Position numbers and translations under genes: made by a program
Notes under the pieces: model-generated
Told to the model about the DNA's origin: nothing
The model's input: the letters and a program-made list of their open reading frames with translations, nothing else
Databases searched by the model: none
In this document: piece by piece, positions 43,277 through 51,703 of the stretch
Layout: each line of letters begins with the position of its first letter
How positions within the stretch are numbered: position 1 is the first letter of the stretch
NCBI RefSeq assembly: GCF_004143485.2
Contig: NZ_ML974130.1
Coordinates: forward strand, 468,353-532,352
Reading direction: 5' to 3'
Source: Halorussus amylolyticus
Lineage (GTDB): Archaea > Halobacteriota > Halobacteria > Halobacteriales > Haladaptataceae
Length of the DNA stretch: 64,000 nucleotides

Positions 43277-44239
43277 ATGACTCAATCCGATTCCGAGGTC
43301 CATCCGGCGGTCGAATCGGCCGCGGAGGACATCGCGACGATGGAAATCCGGGGCGCGGCGACCATCGCGGACGCGGCGGCCGAGGCGTTGGCGGTCGAAG
43401 CCGAGGAGAGCGAGGCCGAGACGCCCGCGGAGTTCCGAGCGACGATGCGCGCGGCGGGCCGACGGCTCGTGGAGACCCGACCGACCGCGGTCAGTCTGCC
43501 GAACGCCCTGCGGTACGTCCTGCGAGGGATGGGGGGCGAGTCGGTCGAAGGGCTTCGGTCAAGCATCCTCGACAGCGCGGCGGAGTTCCGCCGAGAACTC
43601 GACCAGGCGCAGGACAACCTCGGACGAATCGGCGCGAACCGCCTCCGGGACGGCGACACCGTGATGACCCACTGCCACTCGACCGACGCGCTCTCCTGTG
43701 TCGAACACGCGCTCGACCAGGGCAAGGAGATTCACGCCATCGTGAAGGAGACCCGCCCGCGAAAGCAGGGCCACATCACCGCCCGCTGGCTCCGGGAGAT
43801 GGACGTGCCCGTCACGCTCATCGTGGACAACGCGGCCCGCCGGTACTTGGACCAGACCGACCACGTCCTCGTCGGCGCGGACTCCATCGCGGCCGACGGC
43901 TCGGTTATCAACAAAATCGGCACCTCCGGTCTCGCGGTCAACGCCCGCGAGCGCGGCGTCCCCATCATGGTCGCGGCCCAGACGCTCAAACTCCACCCCG
44001 ACACCATGACGGGCCACACGGTCGAAATCGAGATGCGCGACGAGCGCGAGGTCCTCACGCTCGACGACGAGGCCGACATCGGCGACGTGACCGTCGAGAA
44101 CCCCGCGTTCGACGTGACCCCGCCGCGGTACGTGGACGCCATCGTGACCGAGCGCGGTCAGTTCCCGCCCGAGAGCATCGTGACGCTGATGCGCGAACTG
44201 TTCGGCGACCAGCAGGGCGGCGAGCCGTGGGAGACGTAA
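43277..44239 (+). CDS. Ribose-1,5-bisphosphate isomerase (eIF2B-like fold)
   Basis: A 320-residue enzyme converting ribose-1,5-bisphosphate to ribulose-1,5-bisphosphate. Cys133 (THCHSTDALSC) and Asp202 (LVGADSIAADG) fall at the same numbers as the catalytic pair known for the T. kodakarensis enzyme. VINKIGTSGLAVNARERGVP is the conserved C-terminal core. Related eIF2B alpha or methylthioribose-phosphate isomerases are less likely given the spacing. It probably follows the phosphorylase and kinase at 38-40 kb; no RuBisCO gene is visible here. Start Met at 43277. Confidence 0.92.
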   Translation: MTQSDSEVHPAVESAAEDIATMEIRGAATIADAAAEALAVEAEESEAETPAEFRATMRAAGRRLVETRPTAVSLPNALRYVLRGMGGESVEGLRSSILDSAAEFRRELDQAQDNLGRIGANRLRDGDTVMTHCHSTDALSCVEHALDQGKEIHAIVKETRPRKQGHITARWLREMDVPVTLIVDNAARRYLDQTDHVLVGADSIAADGSVINKIGTSGLAVNARERGVPIMVAAQTLKLHPDTMTGHTVEIEMRDEREVLTLDDEADIGDVTVENPAFDVTPPRYVDAIVTERGQFPPESIVTLMRELFGDQQGGEPWET

Positions 44240-44339
44240 TCGCGTCAGTCGGGTATCGGCCCACTTCGGACTCGAACGCCTCGTTTCGCGGCTTTAGTCT
44301 CCCAATACCTAATCGCCGGGACGTGGTTGTCTCGCGGCG

Positions 44340-44918
44340 ATGCGAGAACCAGACAGACGGACGATTCTCCGGGCCGCGTTCGCGGGCGCGAGCGGCCTCG
44401 CGCTCGCGGGAACCGCCGCCGGGCAGGAGACCACCGAAGGTGACACCACCGCGAGCGGAGACGAGACGACGACCGAAGGCGGCGAGGCGACCACCGAAAG
44501 CGACGAGACAACGACCGGTGCGAGCGACGACGCCGGTCTCGTCACGGTCGAGAGCGACGACGACTTCGAGACGACGGTCGAGCGCATCACCGGGGCCATC
44601 GAGGGCAACGAGAATCTCACGCTCGTGACGACAGTAGACCACGCCGAGAACGCCGAATCGGCGGGGCTGGACCTCCCGCCGACCACGCTCCTCGCGTTCG
44701 GCAATCCGCAACTCGGCACGCAGTTGATGCAGGCGAGTCGGAGCGCGGCCATCGACCTCCCCCAGAAGATGCTGGTCTGGGAGGCCGAGGACGGGTCGGT
44801 GAACGTGACCTACAACGACCCCGCGTGGCTCGCCGACCGCCACGGCGTCGAGGGTCGCGACGAGGTGCTGGCTCAGATTTCCGGCGCGCTCGAATCGCTG
44901 GCGACCGGCGGCAACTGA
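44340..44918 (+). CDS. Exported DUF302 protein (Tat signal)
   Basis: A 192-residue protein. The N-terminus REPDRRTILRAAFAGASGLA is a twin-arginine signal; a Thr/Glu/Asp-rich spacer (ETTEGDTTASGDETT...) follows and then a DUF302 domain, recognised by NLTLVTTVDHAENAESAGLD, TTLLAFGNPQLGTQLM and AAIDLPQKMLVWE. DUF302 proteins may bind small ligands; function unknown. It is probably anchored or free in the outer space and glycosylated on the Thr stretch. Confidence 0.9.
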   Translation: MREPDRRTILRAAFAGASGLALAGTAAGQETTEGDTTASGDETTTEGGEATTESDETTTGASDDAGLVTVESDDDFETTVERITGAIEGNENLTLVTTVDHAENAESAGLDLPPTTLLAFGNPQLGTQLMQASRSAAIDLPQKMLVWEAEDGSVNVTYNDPAWLADRHGVEGRDEVLAQISGALESLATGGN

Positions 44919-44953
44919 CCGGGCGAGACGACTGACCGGACGAGACGGCGGAC

Positions 44954-44984
44954 CGCGCGAGACGCGCCCTGCGCGTCTCGCGCG
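44954..44984. repeat. 14-bp palindrome with a three-base loop
   Basis: cgcgcgagacgcgc (44954-44967) and its exact complement (44971-44984) flank cct. Beyond the perfect arms, ggac and gtcc can extend the pairing. It lies 35 bases after the DUF302 stop codon, in the spacer before the FAD oxidoreductase, and could act in transcript ending. Part of the set of short-loop palindromes in this window. Confidence 0.75.
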
Positions 44985-45049
44985 CCGTCCAAACCGCCGC
45001 GAACCCCACTTCTTAGACCCACCCGGTCCAATCGGAGGGCAGAATACGC

Positions 45050-46189
45050 ATGCACGAAGTCGCAGTCATCGGCGGCGGAATCGTCGGGTCGTCGGTCGGG
45101 TACCACCTCGCGCGCGCCGGGGTTGATACCGTCCTCCTCGACCGCGAGGACGAGGGGCGGGCGACCGCCGCGGGCGCGGGCATCCTCTCGCCCGCGACGA
45201 GCAGTCGCACGGACTCCGACACGTGGTTCGAGTTCGCCATCGAGGCGGTCGCGTACTACGACGACCTCGTGGCCGCGCTCGAAGCCGAGCAGGACGGCGA
45301 TACCGGCTACGCTCGGCCCGGCCTGCTGAGCGTGGCGCTGGACGACGCCGAGGTCGAGGCGTTCGAGGCGGCGATGAGCCGAATCGAGCGCAGGCAGGCC
45401 GACCTCGGGAGTCCCGAACCCGGTTCGTTCCGCGAGCTTTCGCCCGCTGAGGCGCGCGAGCGACTCCCCGCGCTCGCCGAGGACGTTCGGCGCGCGGCCT
45501 CCTACGAGAACGCCGCGCGCGTGGACGGCCGAATCTTCACTGAGGCGCTCCGGCGGGCCGGAAGAGCGCACGGACTCGAAATCCGCCGAACCGAAGCTGA
45601 GGGGATTCGGGTCGAAGACGGCGCGGTCGCGGGCGTCGAAACCGAAGACGGCGCGCTCGATGCCGAGCGCGTCGTGGTCGCTGGCGGCGCGTGGTCGGGC
45701 GCGTTCGGCGACGACCTCGGCGTCGAGATTCCGGTCGAACCCAAGCGCGGCCAAATCGCCCACCTCGGCGCGGCCGAACTCGACACCGCCGACTGGCCCA
45801 TCGTCAGCCCGTTCCGGGGCCACTACGTGGTCCCGTGGCCGGACGACCGAGTCGTCGCGGGCGCGACCCGAGAAGCCGGGTCGGGGTTCGCGCCCTACAA
45901 GACCGCGGGCGGGGTTCGCGAGGTCCTCGACGAGTGTCTCCGGGTCGTCCCGGGACTCGACGACGCCGAACTGGAGGAAATCCGGGTGGGTCTCCGACCC
46001 GTTTCGGCCGACAAGCTTCCGGTCCTCGGCGAGGTGCCCGACGTGGACGGCGCGTTCATCGCCACGGGTCACGGCGCGACCGGGCTTCAGCTCGGCCCCT
46101 ACAGCGGGAAACTGGTCGCGCAGGCGGCCCGGGGCGCGGACGTGGAGACCGACATCTCGGCGTTCGGCGTCGAGCGATTCGAGGGATGA
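45050..46189 (+). CDS. FAD-dependent D-amino-acid/glycine oxidase-like enzyme
   Basis: A 379-residue DAO-family flavoprotein. The N-terminal FAD motif is VIGGGIVGSSVGYHLARAGV with DTVLLDRE following; ATAAGAGILSP is the conserved oxidase segment. The C-terminal VGLRPVSADKLPVLGEVPDV and ATGHGATGLQLGP are also typical. Likely oxidises a glycine/sarcosine-like or D-amino acid; the acceptor (O2 or a quinone) is not visible. Stands alone between two spacers with palindromes. Confidence 0.9.
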   Translation: MHEVAVIGGGIVGSSVGYHLARAGVDTVLLDREDEGRATAAGAGILSPATSSRTDSDTWFEFAIEAVAYYDDLVAALEAEQDGDTGYARPGLLSVALDDAEVEAFEAAMSRIERRQADLGSPEPGSFRELSPAEARERLPALAEDVRRAASYENAARVDGRIFTEALRRAGRAHGLEIRRTEAEGIRVEDGAVAGVETEDGALDAERVVVAGGAWSGAFGDDLGVEIPVEPKRGQIAHLGAAELDTADWPIVSPFRGHYVVPWPDDRVVAGATREAGSGFAPYKTAGGVREVLDECLRVVPGLDDAELEEIRVGLRPVSADKLPVLGEVPDVDGAFIATGHGATGLQLGPYSGKLVAQAARGADVETDISAFGVERFEG

Positions 46190-46274
46190 GACTCGGCCGA
46201 CCGGGATTCGCGGGGGAGCCGAGAATCCGGTCGTTCGCAGTCGCGGGGGAGCTTTAATCGCTCGCAGTCACGAA

Positions 46275-46310
46275 GGCGATTTCGCGCGCAGTCCTGCGCG
46301 CGAAATCGCC
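46275..46310. repeat. 17-bp palindrome with a two-base loop upstream of tgtA
   Basis: ggcgatttcgcgcgcag (46275-46291) and its exact complement (46294-46310) flank tc. It lies in the 195-base spacer before tgtA. Just downstream, near-repeats of ccgaacg-cg-cagaatgcaatcc / cgaacgccgcggaacgcaat are also seen (46311-46355). It may affect tgtA transcription, or be one more fold-back element. Confidence 0.8.
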
Positions 46311-46384
46311 CCGAACGTCGCAGAATGCAATCCGAACGCCGCGGAACGCAATCCTTACCCCCGTCGTGGGGCTACCTCGCCACA

Positions 46385-47863
46385 ATGACCAGAGAGACCT
46401 TCGAAATCCGCGACCAGGACGGCTTGGGTCGCATCGGCGAACTCTCCGTCCCGCGGGCGGGCGTGACCGTCGAGACGCCCGCGCTCCTCCCCGTCATCAA
46501 CCCCCACGTCCGGACCGTCGAACCCTCGCGGCTCCGGTCGGAGTTCGGCGCGGACATCCTCATTACCAACTCCTACAGCTTCTACGGGAGCGACGAGTAC
46601 CGCGACGACGCGCTCGAAGACGGTCTCCACGACGTGCTCGGCTTCGACGGAGCCATCATGACCGACTCGGGGTCGTTCCAGTTGGCCGAGTACGGCGAAA
46701 TCGACGTGACGACGCCCGAAATCCTCGCGTTCCAGCGCGACATCGGGAGCGACATCGGCACGCCCGTCGATATTCCGACGCCCCCCGACGTGGCGCGCGA
46801 ACGAGCAGAGGAGGAACTCCGGACCACGCAGGAACGCCTCGAAGTCGCCGAGGGCGTGGACGTGGGCGAGATGCTCGTCAACGCTCCAGTCCAGGGTTCG
46901 ACCTACCCCGACCTCCGCGAGCGGGCGGGGAGACACGCCGACGCGACCGACCTCGACGTGTTCCCGGTGGGCGCGGTCGTGCCGCTGATGAACGACTACC
47001 GGTACGGCGACATGGTGGACGTGGTGGCTGGCGCGAAGCGCGGTTTGGGCCGGGACGCCCCCGTCCACCTGTTCGGGGCGGGCCACCCGATGATGTTCGC
47101 GCTGGCGGTCGCGATGGGATGCGACTTGTTCGATTCGGCGGCCTACGCGCTCTACGCCCGCGACGACCGGTATCTCACGGTTCGCGGGACCGAACACCTC
47201 GACGACCTCGATTACTTCCCCTGCTCGTGTCCGGTGTGCGCCGACTACGCGCCCGCCGAACTCCGGAACGTGGGAGGCCGCGCCCGCGAGGAACTGCTCG
47301 CCGAACACAATCTCCACGTCACCTTCGAGGAGATTCGGACCATCAAGCAGGCGCTTCGGGCGGGCAATCTACTCGAACTCGTGGAGACCCGCGCCCGTGC
47401 CCACCCCGCGATGCTCGACGGCTACCGCGCGCTGACCGACCACGCAGACCAACTCGAACGCGAGGACTCGGTCTCGAAGGGCGCGTTCTTCTACCTCTCG
47501 GGCGAGAGTGCCCGGCGGCCCGAAGTCGTCCGCCACCACGAGCGACTCGAACGCCTCAGTCTCGACCCCGGCGAGCGCGTTCTCCTGACCGAGGGCGGCC
47601 CGAGCGACAACTTCGACGCGTCGTGGCGGGTCGTCCCGCCGTTCGGCCCGTTCCCGCGTCACCTCTCCGAGTCGTACCCCCTGACCGCCGAGGTGCCCGA
47701 CCGGATGGACGCCGAAGGGTACCGAGCGGCCGCGGAAGGAGTCGCTCGGCTCGCGGACGTGAACCCCGACGTGGCGTTCACGCTGGCCCATCGAGGATGG
47801 CCCGAGAGCGCGCTGAATCTGGTTCCCGAACGCGTGGACGTGGTGGACCTGAACGGGGAGTGA
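46385..47863 (+). CDS. tgtA: Archaeosine tRNA-guanine transglycosylase
   Basis: A 492-residue enzyme that swaps guanine-15 in the D-loop of archaeal tRNAs for preQ0, the first step to archaeosine. Asp94 in [14 protein letters not shown] matches the general acid/nucleophile region of the P. horikoshii enzyme (Asp95). The zinc site is in [10 protein letters not shown]. The C-terminal region after residue ~370 resembles the C1 domain found in TgtA, and no PUA domain follows. Start Met at 46385 ([15 protein letters not shown]). arcS follows 0.28 kb downstream and completes the pathway. Confidence 0.96.
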   Translation: MTRETFEIRDQDGLGRIGELSVPRAGVTVETPALLPVINPHVRTVEPSRLRSEFGADILITNSYSFYGSDEYRDDALEDGLHDVLGFDGAIMTDSGSFQLAEYGEIDVTTPEILAFQRDIGSDIGTPVDIPTPPDVARERAEEELRTTQERLEVAEGVDVGEMLVNAPVQGSTYPDLRERAGRHADATDLDVFPVGAVVPLMNDYRYGDMVDVVAGAKRGLGRDAPVHLFGAGHPMMFALAVAMGCDLFDSAAYALYARDDRYLTVRGTEHLDDLDYFPCSCPVCADYAPAELRNVGGRAREELLAEHNLHVTFEEIRTIKQALRAGNLLELVETRARAHPAMLDGYRALTDHADQLEREDSVSKGAFFYLSGESARRPEVVRHHERLERLSLDPGERVLLTEGGPSDNFDASWRVVPPFGPFPRHLSESYPLTAEVPDRMDAEGYRAAAEGVARLADVNPDVAFTLAHRGWPESALNLVPERVDVVDLNGE

Positions 47864-47900
47864 CGTTCCCCGAGGTATCGAACCCTTCGCAGACCACCGC

Positions 47901-48034
47901 GGGGTGGGACTGAAAGGGGCCGGGTGCTAAACGAACCCCGGCGACGCAAGCACTGGAACGAGGGAGCGTAGCGACCGAGTGAAGCGCACAGCGAGCCGCG
48001 GGAGTTTAGCACCCGGGGGCTTTCGGAGTGTTCT
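47901..48034 (+). ncRNA. Structured RNA-like element between tgtA and arcS (copy 1)
   Basis: Starts ggggtgggactgaaaggggc. ccgggtgctaaac (47920-47932) pairs exactly with gtttagcacccgg (48004-48016), a 13-bp stem closing a loop of about 70 bases. Outside it gaaag (47912-47916) can pair with ctttc (48020-48024) across a G-rich internal loop. It ends ggagtgttct. An element at 59121-59390 has the same end motifs and arrangement but different stems. It could be a small RNA, a structured leader of arcS or a non-autonomous mobile element. Confidence 0.5.
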
Positions 48035-48141
48035 CCCCTGTAGTCCAAACGGAGAACGAGAAACTGTACGGAGAACAGAAACTGTCGCGGGAGCGCTCCT
48101 ATCTCGGAAGATAATTGCGTCTCGCTCCCCGACCCGACGGT

Positions 48142-49893
48142 ATGACCGACTACTTCGAAGTTCACCACCGCGACGGCGCGGCGCGGGTCGCGGAGTTGCG
48201 CCTCTCCGACCCGGTGACGACGCCCGCTCTCGCCGACGATTTCGTCTCGGACGCCGGAAGCCTCTGGGTCGCCGACCGCGAGATGCCCGAGGGGAGCGAC
48301 GATGAACTCACGATTCTGCCCCATCGCGGCTTCCCGAGCGGCACCGACGAGGAAGTCATGGACTCGTTCGCGGTCGAGTACCCCGACGTGGACTACCCGA
48401 GCGCGGCGGTCGTCGCGCCCGAGACCGCCGCGGATTACGCAGCCGATGCCTACGTCCTCTCGGGCGCGCAGGGGTTCGTCGGCCACGGCGCGGGATTCAA
48501 AGAGGCGGTAATCGAGACCCGCGAGGCGATTCCGGCCGACAGCGCGCTCTACCTCTCGGGGGTCGCCACGCCCGCGAACGTTTCGACGCTCGTGTACGCT
48601 GGCGCGGACCTCGTGGACTCGGACCGCGCCGTGGTCGAAGGCACGCGCGGAAAGTACCTCACGACCGAGGGGAGCCACTTCCTCGAAGACCTCTCGGAAC
48701 TCCCGTGCGCGTGCCCGGCGTGCCAAAAGCCCGTCTCGGAGTTCACCCGCGCCGACTGCGCCGAGCACAACGAGAACGCGCTCCGTGCCGAGTTGGGAAT
48801 CGTCCGCGAGCGCATCCGGGCGGGACGACTCCGGGACTACATCGAGGGACAGGCCCGCCACGACCAGTGGCTCACCGCCGCGTTCCGGGAGTTCGACCAG
48901 CAGTGGAGCTACGTCGAGGAGCGCACGCCCGTCATTCGGGACACCGAACTCACCGCCGCCACCGAGGATTCGCTCAGGCGAGTCGAGATTCAGCGGTTCG
49001 CCGAGCGCGTGACGACCCGGTACCGGAACCGGTTCGACAATCCGCTCGTCCTCGTGCCCTGCTCGGCGACGAAGCCCTACAGCGACTCTCAGAGCCACGG
49101 CCAGTTCCACGACGCGATTCAGTTCCGGGGCCACACCGTCTCGATGACCTCCCCAATCGGAGTCGTGCCCCAAGAACTCGAACTCACCTACCCCGCCCAG
49201 CACTACGATTCGGTGGTGACCGGGCGGTGGTCCGAGGACGAGAAGGAGTTCGTCGCCGAGGTCCTCCGGCGCTACCTCGAACGCAACGACTACCCCCGTG
49301 TCATCGCCCACGTTCCGCCCGAGGGCTACCGCGAGGTGTGCGAACGCGTCGAGGAGGCGCTGGGAATGGAGTTCGAGTACACCGTCGAGGAACATCCCAC
49401 GACCACCGAATCGCTCGGGAATCTCATGCGAACCCTCGACGGCGAACTCAAGTACGGCAAGCGCGAGCGCCAGCACAACACCATTCGAGCCATCGCCGAC
49501 TACCAACTCGGAGACGGCGCTGGCGACGACTTGTTCGAAGACATTCAAACCGAGAGCAGATACCCCAAACTCCGCGTTCTCGACGGCGAGGGCGAACAGC
49601 TCGCGGCGATGGTTCCCCAGTACGGCGTCCTCTCGTTCACCCTCGAAGGCGGCAAGCGGTGGGTCGAGTCCGACGCCCCCACGAAGCGCGTCGAAATCGA
49701 CGCCTTCGCGCCTCACGGGAGCGTCCTCGCGCCGGGCGTCGTGGACGCGGACGACGACATCCGAGTCGGCGACGAGGTGGTCGTCGAAGGCCCGAAGGCG
49801 TTCGCGGTGGGTCGCGCCGAGATGTCCGGCCCGGAGATGGCCGAGAGCACGCGCGGCATCGCGACCAGCGTCAGGCACGTCGAAGAAAAGTAG
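48142..49893 (+). CDS. arcS: Archaeosine synthase (preQ0-tRNA modifying subunit)
   Basis: A 583-residue TgtA2/ArcS protein that converts preQ0 in tRNA position 15 to archaeosine (with RaSEA in some archaea). The signature VPCSATKPYSDSQSH (about residues 311-325) is the PC-x-x-x-KPY-x-x-S-x-x-H motif. CACPACQKPVS is a zinc-like segment as in TgtA, and a PUA-type RNA-binding domain ends the protein (around APHGSVLAPGVVDADDDIRV). The Met at 48142 (MTDYFEVHHRDG) is preferred over the longer frame. It pairs with tgtA upstream. Confidence 0.95.
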   Translation: MTDYFEVHHRDGAARVAELRLSDPVTTPALADDFVSDAGSLWVADREMPEGSDDELTILPHRGFPSGTDEEVMDSFAVEYPDVDYPSAAVVAPETAADYAADAYVLSGAQGFVGHGAGFKEAVIETREAIPADSALYLSGVATPANVSTLVYAGADLVDSDRAVVEGTRGKYLTTEGSHFLEDLSELPCACPACQKPVSEFTRADCAEHNENALRAELGIVRERIRAGRLRDYIEGQARHDQWLTAAFREFDQQWSYVEERTPVIRDTELTAATEDSLRRVEIQRFAERVTTRYRNRFDNPLVLVPCSATKPYSDSQSHGQFHDAIQFRGHTVSMTSPIGVVPQELELTYPAQHYDSVVTGRWSEDEKEFVAEVLRRYLERNDYPRVIAHVPPEGYREVCERVEEALGMEFEYTVEEHPTTTESLGNLMRTLDGELKYGKRERQHNTIRAIADYQLGDGAGDDLFEDIQTESRYPKLRVLDGEGEQLAAMVPQYGVLSFTLEGGKRWVESDAPTKRVEIDAFAPHGSVLAPGVVDADDDIRVGDEVVVEGPKAFAVGRAEMSGPEMAESTRGIATSVRHVEEK

Positions 49894-50020
49894 GCGAGAG
49901 AAGGAGGCTCAGGTTTAAATCGGAGAGCGGAGCCAACCCGGAGTGTGACTCGAACTGGACGACTTTCGGCCGCGAACCGCACCGTGGATTTTAGTAGACC
50001 GACGAACAACTTCGCGCCGA

Positions 50021-50027
50021 GGAGGTG
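50021..50027 (+). promoter_or_regulatory. Shine-Dalgarno site that decides a GTG start
   Basis: ggaggtg at 50021-50027 is followed by five bases and then GTG at 50033. A TATA-like attttagta (49988-49996) upstream would give a short leader containing this site. It supports the GTG start over an internal ATG at 50066 in the following gene, and is unusual here, where most genes appear leaderless. Confidence 0.65.
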
Positions 50028-50032
50028 TCACT

Positions 50033-50227
50033 GTGGCAACTGACGAGGACGAACGCCGGTACACGATGGACGACCCGCATCCCGCCGACGAGGACCTCTC
50101 TCCGGAGTTGAAGGAGTTCATCTACGGCGACCCCGACGAACTGCCGGAACTGGAATGGCCGGACGAAGACGAGAAGGACCCGTTCATCCACGGCGGCCGT
50201 ATCAGAATGGAAGGCGACGGGGACTGA
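50033..50227 (+). CDS. Small acidic protein, possible antitoxin
   Basis: A 64-residue, very acidic protein (ATDEDERRYTMDDPHPADED... ending HGGRIRMEGDGD) with no fold motif I recognise. It starts at GTG behind a strong Shine-Dalgarno site. The next gene begins 4 bases after its stop and looks like a PIN-like nuclease, so the pair has the size, order and spacing of a toxin-antitoxin unit with an acidic, probably unstructured antitoxin. This is inference only. Confidence 0.55.
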   Translation: MATDEDERRYTMDDPHPADEDLSPELKEFIYGDPDELPELEWPDEDEKDPFIHGGRIRMEGDGD

Positions 50228-50231
50228 CTCC

Positions 50232-50819
50232 GTGACGCCTTCCGCTGGCGCTTCGAAGGAGACCGAGCCGTTGGCACATCATCCCGACGATGTGCTTCTT
50301 CCACCGGGACCGCAAAACGTGGTCGCGTATCTCGGAAAGGAAGTGTTGCTCTCGTGGTTTACCGAAGTCCGGTCGGAAACACACCGAGAGGTGCTCGACC
50401 GCCTGTACGATGTCGGTCACCCGAGAGTGCTATTCAAGACCAGCATCTATCCACTCGTAGAAGTCTTCACGAAGATTCGATACGAACGTTCCGCGAGAGC
50501 GACTGTCGCGTTCCACGAAAACCTCGTGGGGTCCATCGTTCGCGTTTACGATGGTCGCGACGAGTGGACCACATCTGCTCAGAACAGGTCACCAAGAGCA
50601 GTATTCCGGGCGGTTGCCGAACTGTATCAGCGACGGCCGAAAATCGAGTTCAGCTTTCCCGAGGCCGCCCTCGTTTTGGGTCTCGCCCGCGAGAACCGGA
50701 ACCGAAACGTCCCCGTGTATCTGTTCACCTTCGACGGGACGCTCGCCACGCTCGCCGACACGTTCGAAATTCCCGTCCTGCCGTACTCGACGCCCCTGCG
50801 CGACGATTCCGGCCGGTGA
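50232..50819 (+). CDS. PIN-like domain protein, possible toxin
   Basis: A 195-residue protein beginning at GTG. The C-terminal half resembles the end of PIN nucleases: FSFPEAALVLGLARENRNRN and VYLFTFDGTLATLADTFEIP, in which the TFDGTLA segment would hold a late acidic residue and PLVEVF (about residue 75) an earlier acidic position. The early Asp of a canonical PIN domain is not visible, so it may be a divergent or inactive member. It follows the acidic small gene closely. Confidence 0.6.
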   Translation: MTPSAGASKETEPLAHHPDDVLLPPGPQNVVAYLGKEVLLSWFTEVRSETHREVLDRLYDVGHPRVLFKTSIYPLVEVFTKIRYERSARATVAFHENLVGSIVRVYDGRDEWTTSAQNRSPRAVFRAVAELYQRRPKIEFSFPEAALVLGLARENRNRNVPVYLFTFDGTLATLADTFEIPVLPYSTPLRDDSGR

Positions 50820-50893
50820 GTCGGCGAGAAGTGAGTGCATACCGCGACCGTACTCGGTGAATAACCTTGGTGGCTGACCGCGAATCCGGCCGT

Positions 50894-51703
50894 ATGTCCG
50901 CGCCCGATTTGGAGTTCGAAAGCGACGTCGAGGGTCGAATCTACGAGTACGTCGAGCGCCGCGGGTCGGCCACGCGCGAGGAGGTCCGAGACGCGGTTCG
51001 GGTCGAGCAGACCGCCGGAGCCAAGCCGCCCCGGTCGGGCACCGAATCGCCCGCCCGCCTCTCGGTGCCGGACCTGAACGCGTACATCGACGACCTCCTC
51101 GACGGTGGTCCCCTGACCGAGCGCGACGGCACCCTCTACGTCTCGCCCGACGCGGAGGCCGAGACCCACGAGGCCGCCGACTTCGAGTACGTCGTGCGCC
51201 CGGCCGACGAGGACGACCGCCACGAAATCGCCCGACTCATCCGCGAGGTGGCCGCCGAAGGAGCCATCGTCGTGGACGAGCGCGTGGCCGACGCTATCGA
51301 GGAGAGCGCGCTAATTCGGCTCAACGAGCGCGAATCGCGGATGTTCTTCGTCGCGGAGCGAGACGCCGAGGAGGGCGAACGCGACGAATCGGAACTCCTC
51401 GGCTGGGTCCATGTCCACGGCTTCGAACTCCCGGCGCGCGACCACACCGCCGAACTCACCGTCGGGGTGGCATCCGAACACCGCGGGCAGGGAATCGGCG
51501 GGAACCTCCTCGAACGCGGGATGTCGTGGGCCGCAGACCGCGAGTGTATCAAGGTGTACCAGAGCCTCCCGGCGACCAACGACGACGCCTTCGACCTGCT
51601 CGAAGAACACGGCTGGGAGCGCGAAGCCACCCGGACCGACCACTACCGGGTCGGCGACGACCTCGTGGACGAGGTCCAGATGGCGAAGCGACTCGACGAT
51701 TAG
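50894..51703 (+). CDS. GNAT acetyltransferase with N-terminal winged-helix-like region
   Basis: A 269-residue protein. Residues about 10-75 (EGRIYEYVERRGSATREEVR ... YIDDLLDGGPLTERDGTLYV) look like a winged helix; the remainder is a GNAT domain with the acetyl-CoA loop TVGVASEHRGQGIGGNLLER and SLPATNDDAFDLLEEHGW. The combination suggests either acetylation controlled by DNA or nucleic-acid binding, or a regulatory use of acetyl-CoA. Its stop codon overlaps the end of the convergent membrane gene by 4 bases. Start Met at 50894. Confidence 0.85.
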   Translation: MSAPDLEFESDVEGRIYEYVERRGSATREEVRDAVRVEQTAGAKPPRSGTESPARLSVPDLNAYIDDLLDGGPLTERDGTLYVSPDAEAETHEAADFEYVVRPADEDDRHEIARLIREVAAEGAIVVDERVADAIEESALIRLNERESRMFFVAERDAEEGERDESELLGWVHVHGFELPARDHTAELTVGVASEHRGQGIGGNLLERGMSWAADRECIKVYQSLPATNDDAFDLLEEHGWEREATRTDHYRVGDDLVDEVQMAKRLDD

